In this document: in pieces, positions 45,622-53,365 of the stretch
Numbering within the stretch: position 1 is the first letter of the stretch
Layout of the letters: the number at the start of each line of letters is the position of its first letter
Origin: AP-15 sp963747735
GTDB lineage: Bacteria; Pseudomonadota; Alphaproteobacteria; ATCC43930; CGMCC-115725
NCBI GenBank assembly: GCA_963747735.1
Contig: CAVVGE010000005.1
Coordinates: 434,001 to 498,000 of the forward strand
Reading direction: 5' to 3'
DNA: 64,000 nucleotides
Notes under the pieces: model-generated
Told to the model about the DNA's origin: nothing
Database searches by the model: none
The model's input: only the letters and a program-made list of their open reading frames with translations
Translations under genes and position numbers: made by a program

Positions 45622-46506
45622 ATGAAAATGAATTCCGGCTATGCAGAGCTGGGCTCGGCCGATCGCGTCGTCGCACGGTTCTTGCGCGAATACCATCGAA
45701 TCTGGCAGGTCAACTTTCCTGGCTTAAATAAACGTGCACATTGGAATGTAATTTTTGCGGCAAAGGCCGCAGATATCGGCGGCGTGTCCTGTCGGGCCAT
45801 CCACCGTATTCTCTATGGTTCCTACGGCACCGACATCAGGACCTGCATCGAGCGGGTAAAAGACTGCGAACGAGATGGGTTCATCAAAATCTTCGACGAT
45901 TCCGAACGGCCCTGCACCGCATCCTCGGGCAGCCTGATCGGCGCCACGCCCAAGCTGCACCAAGCCTTTGACCGGCATTGCCGCGAAACCATCGCCGAGG
46001 TCGCTTCGGTGTTTGGCGAGTCCGGGCCGCCGGCCCGCTGCGACGACACGGCCGTCTCGGCGATCTTTCGCTTTTTCGGCGCCTATGACCAGAAATGGCG
46101 CGAAACCAGCGAGGCGGTGGTCCGGGAAAAGGGCTTGACGCCGGCCTATTTCAACGACGCGATGGACCACCTCGTCACCTACCAATATTTGGCGATCGTC
46201 ATGCTCTTGTGGTCGTCGGGCCCGTTCGGCGGCGACCGCGGCGGCAAGCCGGCCCTGGTCATCGACGAGATCAACAGCCGGATGTGGGATGTGCTCGGGC
46301 TCGGGCATTTGGCGATCAAGGAGCGTGTCGGCAATCTCGTCCGCTGGGGCTTTTTCGCCGAGCAAACGATCAAAAAGCACAAGGCTGTGCTGTTGACCCC
46401 GCATGCCGGCGCCGCCTTGAGCAAGGGCTTGGCCGAAACCATGCCGGTGCTCGAAGAGCTGCGCGCCAAGCTCATCGAACGGCCGGTCGCTGCGAAAATA
46501 GCCTAG
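45622..46506 (+). CDS. Putative double winged-helix regulator
   Basis: A 294-residue soluble protein that I do not recognise as a named family. Residues 40-90 ('IFAAKAADIGGVSCRAIHRI' and 'IERVKDCERDGFIKIFDD') look like a MarR-type winged helix, and residues 220-275 ('LGLGHLAIKERVGNLVRWGF' and 'KKHKAVLLTPHAGAALS') like a second one. A helical middle contains 'GAYDQKWRETSEAVVREKG'. Two HTH units in one chain could bind DNA as a pseudo-dimer. Near the N-terminus codon use is somewhat less GC-rich. It is 29 bases upstream of the TPR protein on the same strand. Confidence 0.6.
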   Translation: MKMNSGYAELGSADRVVARFLREYHRIWQVNFPGLNKRAHWNVIFAAKAADIGGVSCRAIHRILYGSYGTDIRTCIERVKDCERDGFIKIFDDSERPCTASSGSLIGATPKLHQAFDRHCRETIAEVASVFGESGPPARCDDTAVSAIFRFFGAYDQKWRETSEAVVREKGLTPAYFNDAMDHLVTYQYLAIVMLLWSSGPFGGDRGGKPALVIDEINSRMWDVLGLGHLAIKERVGNLVRWGFFAEQTIKKHKAVLLTPHAGAALSKGLAETMPVLEELRAKLIERPVAAKIA

Positions 46507-46534
46507 CCGCCGGGCGCGCTCGGCCGGCACGCGG

Positions 46535-47608
46535 TTGACGGCAATGCGCCGCCTCATCGGCTTCTTTTGCGCCGCCGCGCTGCTTTTGCCGGTGGCTGCT
46601 GCTCGGGCCGATCCGCCGGCCGCATTGCCGGCCCAAACGATCGCCGCCCTTTCTGCGTCGCTTGCGGAGGCCGAACGGCGTGTCGGGCCAGCCGATCCGC
46701 AGCTGCTCGCGGTCATCGACCCGCTCGCGCAGCTGCAATACCGGGCCGCCGAGATCGACCGGGCGACGGCGCTGCGCCGCCGCGCGCTGAAGATCGCGAT
46801 TGGCGCTTTCGGCGATGCTTCGATGCCGGCGGCCAAGGCGATGACCGCTCTCGCCCTTCTCTATATCGAGCAGCAACGCTATCTCGACGCCGAGCCGCTG
46901 CTGATCGTCGCCGGCAATATCCTGCGCCGCAATCGCGACCCCGGGCGCGACCCCGGGCGCGACATCGACAACCAATCCGAGACCGACATTCTCGCCGGCC
47001 GGGCGGTGATCGCGCTCGCCGGCGGGCGCCGCGAAGAGGCGCGCAAGCTGGCCGGGGCGGCGGTTGCGGCCGGCGCGAGCAACGCCGGCGCCGCGCACCG
47101 GCGCGCCATGCGCGTGCTCGGCGCCGTGCTCGCCACCGAAGGCGATTTCGCCGCCGCCGAGCACACGCTGCGCCACACCCTCGCCCTCGACCGGGCCGCC
47201 GCGGACGCGCTCGGCAGGGCGCGCAGCCTCGCCGCCCTCGCCAATGCCGATCTGCGGCAAAAGCGTTTTGCCGAGGCGTTGCCGTTGCTCGAGCGCGCGG
47301 CCGAAATCGACCAGACCCGTCTCGCCCCAACCCATCCGGTCATCGCCGATGACCTGTACGGCATCGGCCTCGCCTATCTCGGGAGCGGGCGAGCCGGCGA
47401 TGCGCGCGCCGTCTTTCGCGCCGCGGTCGATCTCCTAAATCGCGGCGCCGGGCGCGGCACCCCGGCGCTCGCCTATATCGAGCTCGAGCTGGCGCGCGCC
47501 GAGCGCGAGACCGGCCGCAAGGACGACGCCCGGTCCCACTTCGCCGATGCCCAGCGCATCCTGAACGACGCCGCCGACAAAGAGCGCGAGCGGGAGCGCA
47601 GCATTTAG
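46535..47608 (+). CDS. Secreted TPR repeat protein
   Basis: A 357-residue protein with a Sec signal peptide ('LIGFFCAAALLLPVAAARA') and several tetratricopeptide-like helix pairs ('ALRRRALKIAIGAFGDASMP', 'VLGAVLATEGDFAAAEHTLR', 'ALPLLERAAEIDQTRLAPTH'). The repeat type with 'GP.DP/HP' spacing recalls kinesin-light-chain-like TPRs. It is probably a periplasmic scaffold. A short in-frame duplication (ccgggcgcgac twice) gives 'RDPGRDPGRD' in a loop near residue 137. It follows the double winged-helix gene and is convergent with the maleate-isomerase-like gene. Confidence 0.72.
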   Translation: MTAMRRLIGFFCAAALLLPVAAARADPPAALPAQTIAALSASLAEAERRVGPADPQLLAVIDPLAQLQYRAAEIDRATALRRRALKIAIGAFGDASMPAAKAMTALALLYIEQQRYLDAEPLLIVAGNILRRNRDPGRDPGRDIDNQSETDILAGRAVIALAGGRREEARKLAGAAVAAGASNAGAAHRRAMRVLGAVLATEGDFAAAEHTLRHTLALDRAAADALGRARSLAALANADLRQKRFAEALPLLERAAEIDQTRLAPTHPVIADDLYGIGLAYLGSGRAGDARAVFRAAVDLLNRGAGRGTPALAYIELELARAERETGRKDDARSHFADAQRILNDAADKERERERSI

Positions 47609-47623
47609 CCGGACGAGCTGCGC

Positions 47624-48370
47624 TCAGTGGTCGCGCAGCAGCGTGCCGAACCCGTCGATCCGGTCGTCGATGCCGTTGCCGCGCAAGGCCCACCAGTAGG
47701 TCGCTGTGTTGATCGCCAATACCGGCTTTTCGAGCCACAGCTCGGCGCTGGCGGCGAGCCGCGCCATCGCGAGGTTGGTGCCGACCTGAACGACGGCGTC
47801 GACATCGGGCCCGTCCACCGCCAGGACGGCGGCGCGCAATTCCATTTCCGAGACGTGCGCGATCAGCACCGGGCTCGCGCATTTGAGCCCCTTCAGCCGC
47901 ACCACCTCAAACCCGCAATCGGTGAAAAAGCGGCGGACCTCTGCGTCGGCAACCGGCATGTAGGGTGTGACCACCCCGATCCGCCGGATCGCGCCATAGC
48001 GCGCGAGCGCCTGGCGCGCGGCGTCGGACCCCATCGTCACCGCGACCCCGGCGCGGGCTTCGACGCGCTCGCGCAGCCTTTCGCTGCCGTCGAGCCCACC
48101 CCAGAACGTCTCGGAAGACATCCCCATGATCAGATGGCCGGGCTCGCAGGTCATCACCCGGTCGACCGCGGACAAGAGCTGGTCTTCGACGGTGCGGATC
48201 AGCTTTTCGAAATCGGCGTCGCCGCGCAGCGGGTCGTTCGGAATATGGATGCGGGCGAAATGGTTGGTGACGCCCGGCGGCCGCATCGCATCGAATTCGG
48301 GCTGGACGACCGTGTTGGTGCTGGGCGCGACGACCCCGAGCTTGATCCGCCAGCCGAGCGCATCGGCCAT
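47624..48370 (-). CDS. Maleate isomerase/arylmalonate decarboxylase-like protein without the usual cysteines
   Basis: A 248-residue member of the Asp/Glu racemase superfamily: 'RIKLGVVAPSTNTVVQPEFD', 'IGVVTPYMPVADAEVRRFF' and 'PVLAINTATYWWALRGNGID' match the maleate cis-trans isomerase branch. Active members use two cysteines; the positions here read 'GMSSETFWGG' and 'VVQVGTNLAMARL', with Ser and Gly instead. It may therefore catalyse something else, or bind a ligand only. The start at 48370 gives the family N-terminus. It follows fumarylacetoacetase by 17 bases on the same strand, which hints at a link to fumarate/maleate-type products. Confidence 0.75.
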   Translation of the reverse strand: MADALGWRIKLGVVAPSTNTVVQPEFDAMRPPGVTNHFARIHIPNDPLRGDADFEKLIRTVEDQLLSAVDRVMTCEPGHLIMGMSSETFWGGLDGSERLRERVEARAGVAVTMGSDAARQALARYGAIRRIGVVTPYMPVADAEVRRFFTDCGFEVVRLKGLKCASPVLIAHVSEMELRAAVLAVDGPDVDAVVQVGTNLAMARLAASAELWLEKPVLAINTATYWWALRGNGIDDRIDGFGTLLRDH

Positions 48371-48387
48371 CGACCGCCCTCCCCGCC

Positions 48388-49719
48388 TCAGACGATTCGG
48401 GCGCGGCACTCGCCAAAGCCGATCGGCACATGGCCCGGCCGCCGGCAATGGGCGCGGAAGATCACCTCGTCGCCGTTTTCGGTAAAGGTGCGGGTCTCGC
48501 CCGAGGCGAGGGTCGTCGCCCGGGTGCCGTCGGCGCTCAGCTCCATCAGGCTGCCATAGCCCTCGCGGGCCGGGCCCGAAATCGTGCCGGTGCCGAAGAG
48601 ATCGCCGGGCTGCAAGTCGCAGCCACCACTCGCATGGTGCGCGACCAATTGCGCAAGGGTCCAGTAGAGGTCGGTCGTGTTGCTGGCCGACATCAGGTGC
48701 GGCGGCAGCCCTTTGGCGCGCAGTCCCTCGGTCAGGATAAAAGCTTCGAGCGCGATGTCAAAGGCGCCTTCGCGCTGGTCGGCCATGTCCAACAGGTGCG
48801 GCAGCGGCGCCGGGTCGCCTTCGGGCCGCGGCGGCTGAGCGATGCGGAAGGGCGCCAGCGCCTCGGCGGTCACGATCCACGGCGACACGGTCGAGCCGAA
48901 ATTCTTGCCGAGAAACGGCCCGAGCGGCTGCGATTCCCAGCCCTGCAGATCACGCGCCGACCAGTCGTTGACGAGGCCGAGGCCGAAAATGTGGTCGGCG
49001 GCCCGGCCGATCGGGATCGGCTCGCCGAGCGCATTGCCGGGGCCGATCCAGACCGCGAGCTCGAGCTCGTAATCGAGCTTTTGGCAGGGGCCGAAGCTCG
49101 GCGCTGCTTCGTCGGGCGCCTTGCGCTGGCCGTTCGGCCGGCGGATCCCGACCCCCGAGGGCCGCACCGAGGACGCCCGGCTGTGATACGCGACCGGCAC
49201 ATATTTGTAGTTGGGGGAAAGCGGATTGTTCGGGTCGCGCCGGCGCCCGCCGTTTCTGGCGTGATGGATGCCGGCAAAGAAATCGGTGAAATTGCCGATC
49301 GCGGCCGGCAGGTGCATCGTGCATTCGGCGGCGTTGTGCAAGAGCCGCGGGGCGTGGCCCGCGATCTCGGCCCGCTCAGGCGCGTCCGCAGCCAGCAGCG
49401 CCGAAAGGCGCTTGCGCAGTGCGGTTCGCGGTCCGGCGCCCAGCGCCATCAGCGGGTTCAACGTCGGTCCCGCCGCGGCCTCGGCAGCGCGCCGAGCGTC
49501 GCCGTCCAACCGGGCATCGCCATCCAAAAGGCCCGCTTCGAACGCCGCTTTGAGGTCGAGGATCATGTCGCCGATCGCAACCCCGCCGCGCGGCACGCCG
49601 CCGCCTTTGGGGCTGAACACCCCGAACGGCAGGTTCTGGATCGGAAACTCGGAATGGCCCTGCGCCGACGCCACCCAGCTCCGGCGCCCCGCATCATGGG
49701 TCTCGTCGATCGCGCTCAC
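48388..49719 (-). CDS. fahA: Fumarylacetoacetase
   Basis: A 443-residue enzyme that splits fumarylacetoacetate to fumarate and acetoacetate, the last step of tyrosine and homogentisate breakdown. The metal site is visible: Asp in 'NFTDFFAGIHHA', Glu pair in 'KLDYELELAVWIG' and Asp in 'VNDWSARDLQ'. The N-terminal SH3-like domain starts at 'FPIQNLPFGVFSPKGG'. I chose GTG at 49719 because ggaggg lies eight bases upstream; an in-frame ATG at 49755 is also possible. Homogentisate dioxygenase is not in the window. Confidence 0.93.
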   Translation of the reverse strand: MSAIDETHDAGRRSWVASAQGHSEFPIQNLPFGVFSPKGGGVPRGGVAIGDMILDLKAAFEAGLLDGDARLDGDARRAAEAAAGPTLNPLMALGAGPRTALRKRLSALLAADAPERAEIAGHAPRLLHNAAECTMHLPAAIGNFTDFFAGIHHARNGGRRRDPNNPLSPNYKYVPVAYHSRASSVRPSGVGIRRPNGQRKAPDEAAPSFGPCQKLDYELELAVWIGPGNALGEPIPIGRAADHIFGLGLVNDWSARDLQGWESQPLGPFLGKNFGSTVSPWIVTAEALAPFRIAQPPRPEGDPAPLPHLLDMADQREGAFDIALEAFILTEGLRAKGLPPHLMSASNTTDLYWTLAQLVAHHASGGCDLQPGDLFGTGTISGPAREGYGSLMELSADGTRATTLASGETRTFTENGDEVIFRAHCRRPGHVPIGFGECRARIV

Positions 49720-49821
49720 CGCTATTCCCTCCGCCCGTTCCGCGGCGGCGATCATCCCTCATTTTCGAGCGCGAAAGCGAGCCGCAATCCGCCGGCCGTG
49801 CGATTTGCCGCCGCCCGAGGC

Positions 49822-49857
49822 CCGCTTTGGCACTGGCGCGGCCGCTTTGACACTGGC
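49822..49857. repeat. Two 16-bp units upstream of fahA
   Basis: ccgctttggcactggc (49822-49837) and ccgctttgacactggc (49842-49857) differ at one base and are spaced 20 bases, about two helical turns. They lie about 100-140 bases upstream of the fahA start and could bind a regulator twice on one DNA face. Confidence 0.4.
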
Positions 49858-49877
49858 TCGCCGACGGCAATGGCGCG

Positions 49878-50828
49878 CTAGATGTGGAGCCTCAATAGGT
49901 TGTCCTTGGAGAGGGCGAGGCGGCTGATGGGCGTTTGGGATTTTATCCCGCTGTGCGGTCGATGCCAGTTGTATCGATGCAGCCAGAAGGGCAATTCCTG
50001 GGCGCGGCGCTGCGAGGTGGGGTAGGCCTGTGCATAAGCCCACTCCCTGAGGGCGGTCTGGATGAAGCGCTCGGCCTTGCCGTTGGTCTTTGGCGTGTAG
50101 GGCTTGGTGCGGACGTGTTTGAGCCCGAGATCGCGGCAGGCGTCACGGAAGTCGAACGCCCTGTAGCATGAGCCGTTGTCGGTCATCACCCGGACAACCG
50201 TGATGCCGAGAGTGTGGTAGTAGGCCAGCGCCGCCTTGAGGAAGGCGATGGCGCTTTGTTTGGTCTCATCGGGCATGATCTGGGAGAAGGCGATGCGCGA
50301 GGCATCGTCGATGCAGACATGGACAAATTCCCAGCCGATGCCGCGGCTGTTGCTCTGGCGATCGCCGGTGATGCGGTGACCAACTTGCTGGAAACGGCCG
50401 AGCTTTTTGATGTCGATATGGATCATCTCGCCGGGCGCTTTGCGTTCGTAGCGAATCACCGGCGCAGCCGGCTCCAGGTCCTTCATCCGGCTCAGGCCGA
50501 GACGCTTCAGAACCCGGCTGACCGTGGCCGGCGAGACGCCGGTTTCGCGGGCGATCTGCTCGCCGGTCCAGCGCTGGCGGCGCAGGGCTTCAATCCGCTC
50601 GGCCGTCGTTTCAGAGGTCGGCCAGTAGAGGCGATGCGGCCGCGAGGAGCGATCGACCAGGCCGGCAACGCCTTCGGCCACAAAGCGGGCGACCCACTTG
50701 CTGGCCGTTTTTGCCGAGACGCCCATGGCAGTGGCCACTGCCATGGGCGTCTGACCTTCGACCAGCACCCGCCGCACCAGTTCGGCTCGACTGTGACAGG
50801 TCAGGCGGGCATTCTGATCAACGTTCAT
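49878..50828 (-). CDS. IS481 family transposase
   Basis: A 316-residue DDE transposase. The N-terminus has two HTH segments ('MAVATAMGVSAKTASKWVAR' and 'ARETGVSPATVSRVLKRLGL'). The integrase core shows the catalytic Asp in 'MIHIDIKKLGR', Asp in 'RVMTDNGSCY' and Glu in 'TNGKAERFIQT'. The start at 50828 ('MNVDQNARL') is typical of the family. The last sense codon is in the terminal repeat and the TAG stop is formed by the duplicated target site CTAG outside the element. It appears intact and possibly active. Confidence 0.93.
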   Translation of the reverse strand: MNVDQNARLTCHSRAELVRRVLVEGQTPMAVATAMGVSAKTASKWVARFVAEGVAGLVDRSSRPHRLYWPTSETTAERIEALRRQRWTGEQIARETGVSPATVSRVLKRLGLSRMKDLEPAAPVIRYERKAPGEMIHIDIKKLGRFQQVGHRITGDRQSNSRGIGWEFVHVCIDDASRIAFSQIMPDETKQSAIAFLKAALAYYHTLGITVVRVMTDNGSCYRAFDFRDACRDLGLKHVRTKPYTPKTNGKAERFIQTALREWAYAQAYPTSQRRAQELPFWLHRYNWHRPHSGIKSQTPISRLALSKDNLLRLHI

Positions 50829-50911
50829 CCGGTCCCCCGGGATCGCCAAAGAATTCGACACCTTCAGCTTCCTCGGTCCGGACCGGATGGACAACCTATT
50901 GAGAGTTCACA
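49883..50911 (-). mobile_element. Intact IS481-type insertion sequence with 6-bp target duplication
   Basis: 1029 bases bounded by inverted repeats: tgtggagcctcaataggttg at 49883 and the reverse complement of caacctattgagagttcaca at 50911 (19 of 23 positions agree over the full 23-base ends, the inner 14 perfectly). The element is flanked on both sides by gctaga (49877-49882 and 50912-50917), a perfect 6-base target duplication that fits the NCTAGN preference known for IS481. It contains one transposase gene. The insertion lies exactly at the stop codon of the SDR gene and restores it. Confidence 0.95.
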
Positions 50912-50912
50912 G

Positions 50913-51626
50913 CTAGAACGCGGTGCGGGTCGGGGCGACGACGAGGTCGCGGATACAGATCCCCGGCGGCTGCCTCCAGCAGAACAGGACGATTTCTGCG
51001 AGCTCCTCGGCGGTCATAAAGTCGGGGTTGCCGAGCATCGCGCGATATTCGTCGAAGCTGACATGCATGCCGGCGTGGATGTTGGTGCGCACATAGCCGG
51101 GCGCGATGTTGATGACGCGGACCATGTTTTTCGATTGGGCTTCGCGCAATGATTCGGAAAACGCCCGGACCGCGTGTTTGCTGGCGGTGTAGGCGAGCGC
51201 AACCGGGGCGGTCTTGCGGTCGCTGACCGAGCTGATATTGACGATCGTCCCGGATTTACGCCCGGCCATGCCGCCGAGCACCGCCTTGGCGCAGTTCATC
51301 ACCCCTTTCAGGTTGGTGTCGATCTCCCGTGTGTAGTCTTCGGGCTCGACGCGGTCGAATTCGCGCGCATCGGCGATCCCGGCGCTGTTGACCAGACACT
51401 CGACCGGACCGTGCAGCACCTCGGCGGCGGCGACGGCGCTTGCGATGGCGCCGTAATCGGCGACGTCCGCCTGCCGCCAGACGGCGGGATGGCCCGCCAG
51501 CTCGGGCATCGGCTCGAGATGGCGGGAAATCAACAACAGCGGGTTGCCGTCCCGCGCAAAAGCCAGCGCCAGCGCCTTGCCGATCCCCGAGCCGGCGCCG
51601 GTGATCATGACCAACGGTCGCGCCAT
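50913..51626 (-). CDS. SDR family oxidoreductase
   Basis: A 237-residue classical short-chain dehydrogenase. The cofactor loop is 'ITGAGSGIGKALAL' at 8-21, the structural 'NSAG' is in 'VECLVNSAGIAD', and the catalytic triad is Ser in 'VNISSVSDRKTA', with Tyr and Lys in 'ALAYTASKHAV'. The 'ISRHLE' stretch after beta 2 suggests NADP(H). The start at 51626 begins the Rossmann strand. The stop TAG is part of the IS481 target duplication, so the reading frame appears to end where it did before insertion. It follows the DsbA/FrnE gene by 10 bases. Confidence 0.92.
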   Translation of the reverse strand: MARPLVMITGAGSGIGKALALAFARDGNPLLLISRHLEPMPELAGHPAVWRQADVADYGAIASAVAAAEVLHGPVECLVNSAGIADAREFDRVEPEDYTREIDTNLKGVMNCAKAVLGGMAGRKSGTIVNISSVSDRKTAPVALAYTASKHAVRAFSESLREAQSKNMVRVINIAPGYVRTNIHAGMHVSFDEYRAMLGNPDFMTAEELAEIVLFCWRQPPGICIRDLVVAPTRTAF

Positions 51627-51636
51627 TCCGACCGCC

Positions 51637-52287
51637 TCACAGCAGCAGCGACGCGGGGTTGCCGAGGCCGGCCGCGACATCGAGCAGCGGCAGAAACATC
51701 TCCGGCTCCTGCGCGCCGGAGATCGCGTAGCCGCGTTCGAGGATAAAGCACGGCACCGCATGAATGCCGAGCCGGCGCGCCCGGCGCTCTGCCGCGCCGA
51801 CCGCCTCGGCACCCGCTTCGCCCGCCAGGTAGCCGCCGACCTCGTCGGGATCGAGGCCGGCGCGGCCGGCAATCTCGGCCAAAACATCGCTGTCGCCGAT
51901 ATCGAGGCCGTCGCGGAAATAGCCGGTGAACAGGGCCTCGACCATGAGGTCGGCGCAACCCTTTGCCGCCGCCAGCCGGATCAGCCGATGGGCGCGCAAG
52001 GTGTTCGGCATCCGCCCGATCCGCTCGAAGGCGAACTCGATGCCGACGCTGCGGCCGGTCGCGGCGACCGCGGCACAGCAGCGCGCGGCCTCGCGCGCGC
52101 CACCGAATTTGGCAGACAGGTACAGTGCTCGCGAGATGCCGGCGGGCGGCATGCCCGGGTTCAGCTGATAGGGATGCCACGACCGCGTGACGGCGAGACC
52201 CGGCCGCCGGGCCAAGGCCAGCTCGAGCCGGCGCTTGCCGATAAAGCACCACGGGCAGGCGGCATCGAAGACGATGTCGATACGCAT
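51637..52287 (-). CDS. DsbA family oxidoreductase, FrnE/HCCA isomerase-like
   Basis: A 216-residue thioredoxin-fold protein without signal peptide, so cytoplasmic. The CPWC redox motif is at 11-14 in 'VFDAACPWCFIGKRRL', and the cis-Pro loop is 'IHAVPCFIL'. The helical insertion and 'PYQLNPGMPPAGISR' place it with FrnE and 2-hydroxychromene-2-carboxylate isomerase relatives. The start at 52287 has aggag six bases ahead. It is first in a two-gene minus-strand unit with the SDR; a glutathione-linked catabolic or stress role is plausible. Confidence 0.88.
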   Translation of the reverse strand: MRIDIVFDAACPWCFIGKRRLELALARRPGLAVTRSWHPYQLNPGMPPAGISRALYLSAKFGGAREAARCCAAVAATGRSVGIEFAFERIGRMPNTLRAHRLIRLAAAKGCADLMVEALFTGYFRDGLDIGDSDVLAEIAGRAGLDPDEVGGYLAGEAGAEAVGAAERRARRLGIHAVPCFILERGYAISGAQEPEMFLPLLDVAAGLGNPASLLL

Positions 52288-52386
52288 GACGGGCTCCTGC
52301 CACCGCTGCGGGCCCGCGGCCAGCACCGCGTGCCGCAGGATGCCGGGGAATGGCCGAGGCGGGAAGCGCGTTTGTCGGCAGCCGTA

Positions 52387-52436
52387 ATGGTTAACCATAT
52401 TGCCACTTGCGCGATCACCCGAGAATTGTCTATACT
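52387..52436 (+). promoter_or_regulatory. Promoter and palindrome upstream of the PEP-CTERM gene
   Basis: A perfect 12-base palindrome atggttaaccat is at 52387-52398. Just after it, ttgcgc (52407-52412) and tatact (52431-52436) are 18 bases apart and fit -35/-10 boxes, 60 bases before the start codon. The palindrome would lie directly upstream of -35, a natural regulator site. Confidence 0.5.
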
Positions 52437-52496
52437 TGCGCGGTATAAGCAGATTAATAATATCGGCGGTCTCGCGCTCACCCGGAAGGACCAGAG

Positions 52497-53147
52497 ATGC
52501 GTTTCAATTCCCTGATCGGCATTGGCGCGGTTTTGTTGTTGATGCAGGCGAGCCTGCCGGCCCAGGCCGGCCTTATCGGCAACGGGACGAACACTGTTGC
52601 TGCATTGTTCTATCTTGGCGCGTCGACTGTGCCTGTCGTTACATCGTCGACGGCCCCGTACACGAACCCAGCGCCACTCGAAATTGAAGGTCCCAGCGGA
52701 CCGACAAATCCCCCGGCGCCGCCATCTTTGATCCCGGCTCATTTTCCCGTGGCGGCGTCCGATGAAGCCACGATTGATGTCGGAGATACGACGATCACCA
52801 TCACTAATGAGGCTGCGTTGCCGTTCTGTTCCGTGTCGGCGACGCCTTGCCCGGATGGGTTCAGTGGGTTTGGTTTTGTCTTCTTCGGCAATGTCGACAT
52901 CACTGGCGTAACGGTCGATCCTGCAAGCATGTTTTCACCGGTTGCCGGCGGGCTGACGTTTGGTGCCACGGATATATTCGTAAACCTTGTTGGCGAAACG
53001 CCGAGCGCCGGCGCGGCGCTGATTCTCGACGTCACTACCGGCGGCACGCCCATACCGACCCCAGAGCCGGCGAGTTTGACGCTATTGGCTGTGGGCTTGG
53101 TGGGCGCTTGGTCGTTGCGTCGGCCGCGTAAATATCGGGCGAATTAA
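52497..53147 (+). CDS. PEP-CTERM sorting domain protein
   Basis: A 216-residue secreted protein. It has a Sec signal ('LIGIGAVLLLMQASLPAQA'), a Thr/Pro/Ala-rich middle with probable beta strands ('FGFVFFGNVDITGVTVDPAS'), and at the C-terminus 'PTPEPASLTLLAVGLVGAW' with a final basic cluster 'RRPRK'. This is the PEP-CTERM tripartite signal processed by exosortase in EPS-producing bacteria. No exosortase gene is in the window. Function unknown; these are usually surface or matrix proteins. Confidence 0.88.
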   Translation: MRFNSLIGIGAVLLLMQASLPAQAGLIGNGTNTVAALFYLGASTVPVVTSSTAPYTNPAPLEIEGPSGPTNPPAPPSLIPAHFPVAASDEATIDVGDTTITITNEAALPFCSVSATPCPDGFSGFGFVFFGNVDITGVTVDPASMFSPVAGGLTFGATDIFVNLVGETPSAGAALILDVTTGGTPIPTPEPASLTLLAVGLVGAWSLRRPRKYRAN

Positions 53148-53181
53148 GGCGCTGGCTCCTCATGACGGAGAACGCCGGATC

Positions 53182-53365
53182 ATGAGCGATCCCTTCCTCG
53201 ACACGATCCGCCTCGTCGCTTTCGACTTCGCCCCGGTGGGCTTGGCATTGTGCCAGGGGCAAACCCTGCCAATTGCGTAGAATCCCGCATTGTTTTCGCT
53301 GCTCGGCACCTATTTCGGCGGCGACGGCGTGAATAATTTCGACTTGCCGGATCTGCTGCGCGCGA
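53182..53365 (+). pseudogene. Phage tail collar domain protein, nonsense codon and truncation
   Basis: The frame begins 'MSDPFLDTIRLVAFDFAPVG' and 'LALCQGQTLPIA', the start of microcystin-dependent/tail collar proteins, then has TAG at 53278 where Gln is expected, then continues 'NPALFSLLGTYFGGDGVNNF' and 'DLPDLLRA'. At about 53365 it is cut by the insertion-sequence relic. Thus one point mutation and one insertion inactivate it. Confidence 0.78.

Noticed and set aside
46951..46975. Tandem ccgggcgcgac as a functional repeat
   Set aside because: Only two units, in frame within a loop of the TPR protein; likely chance slippage.
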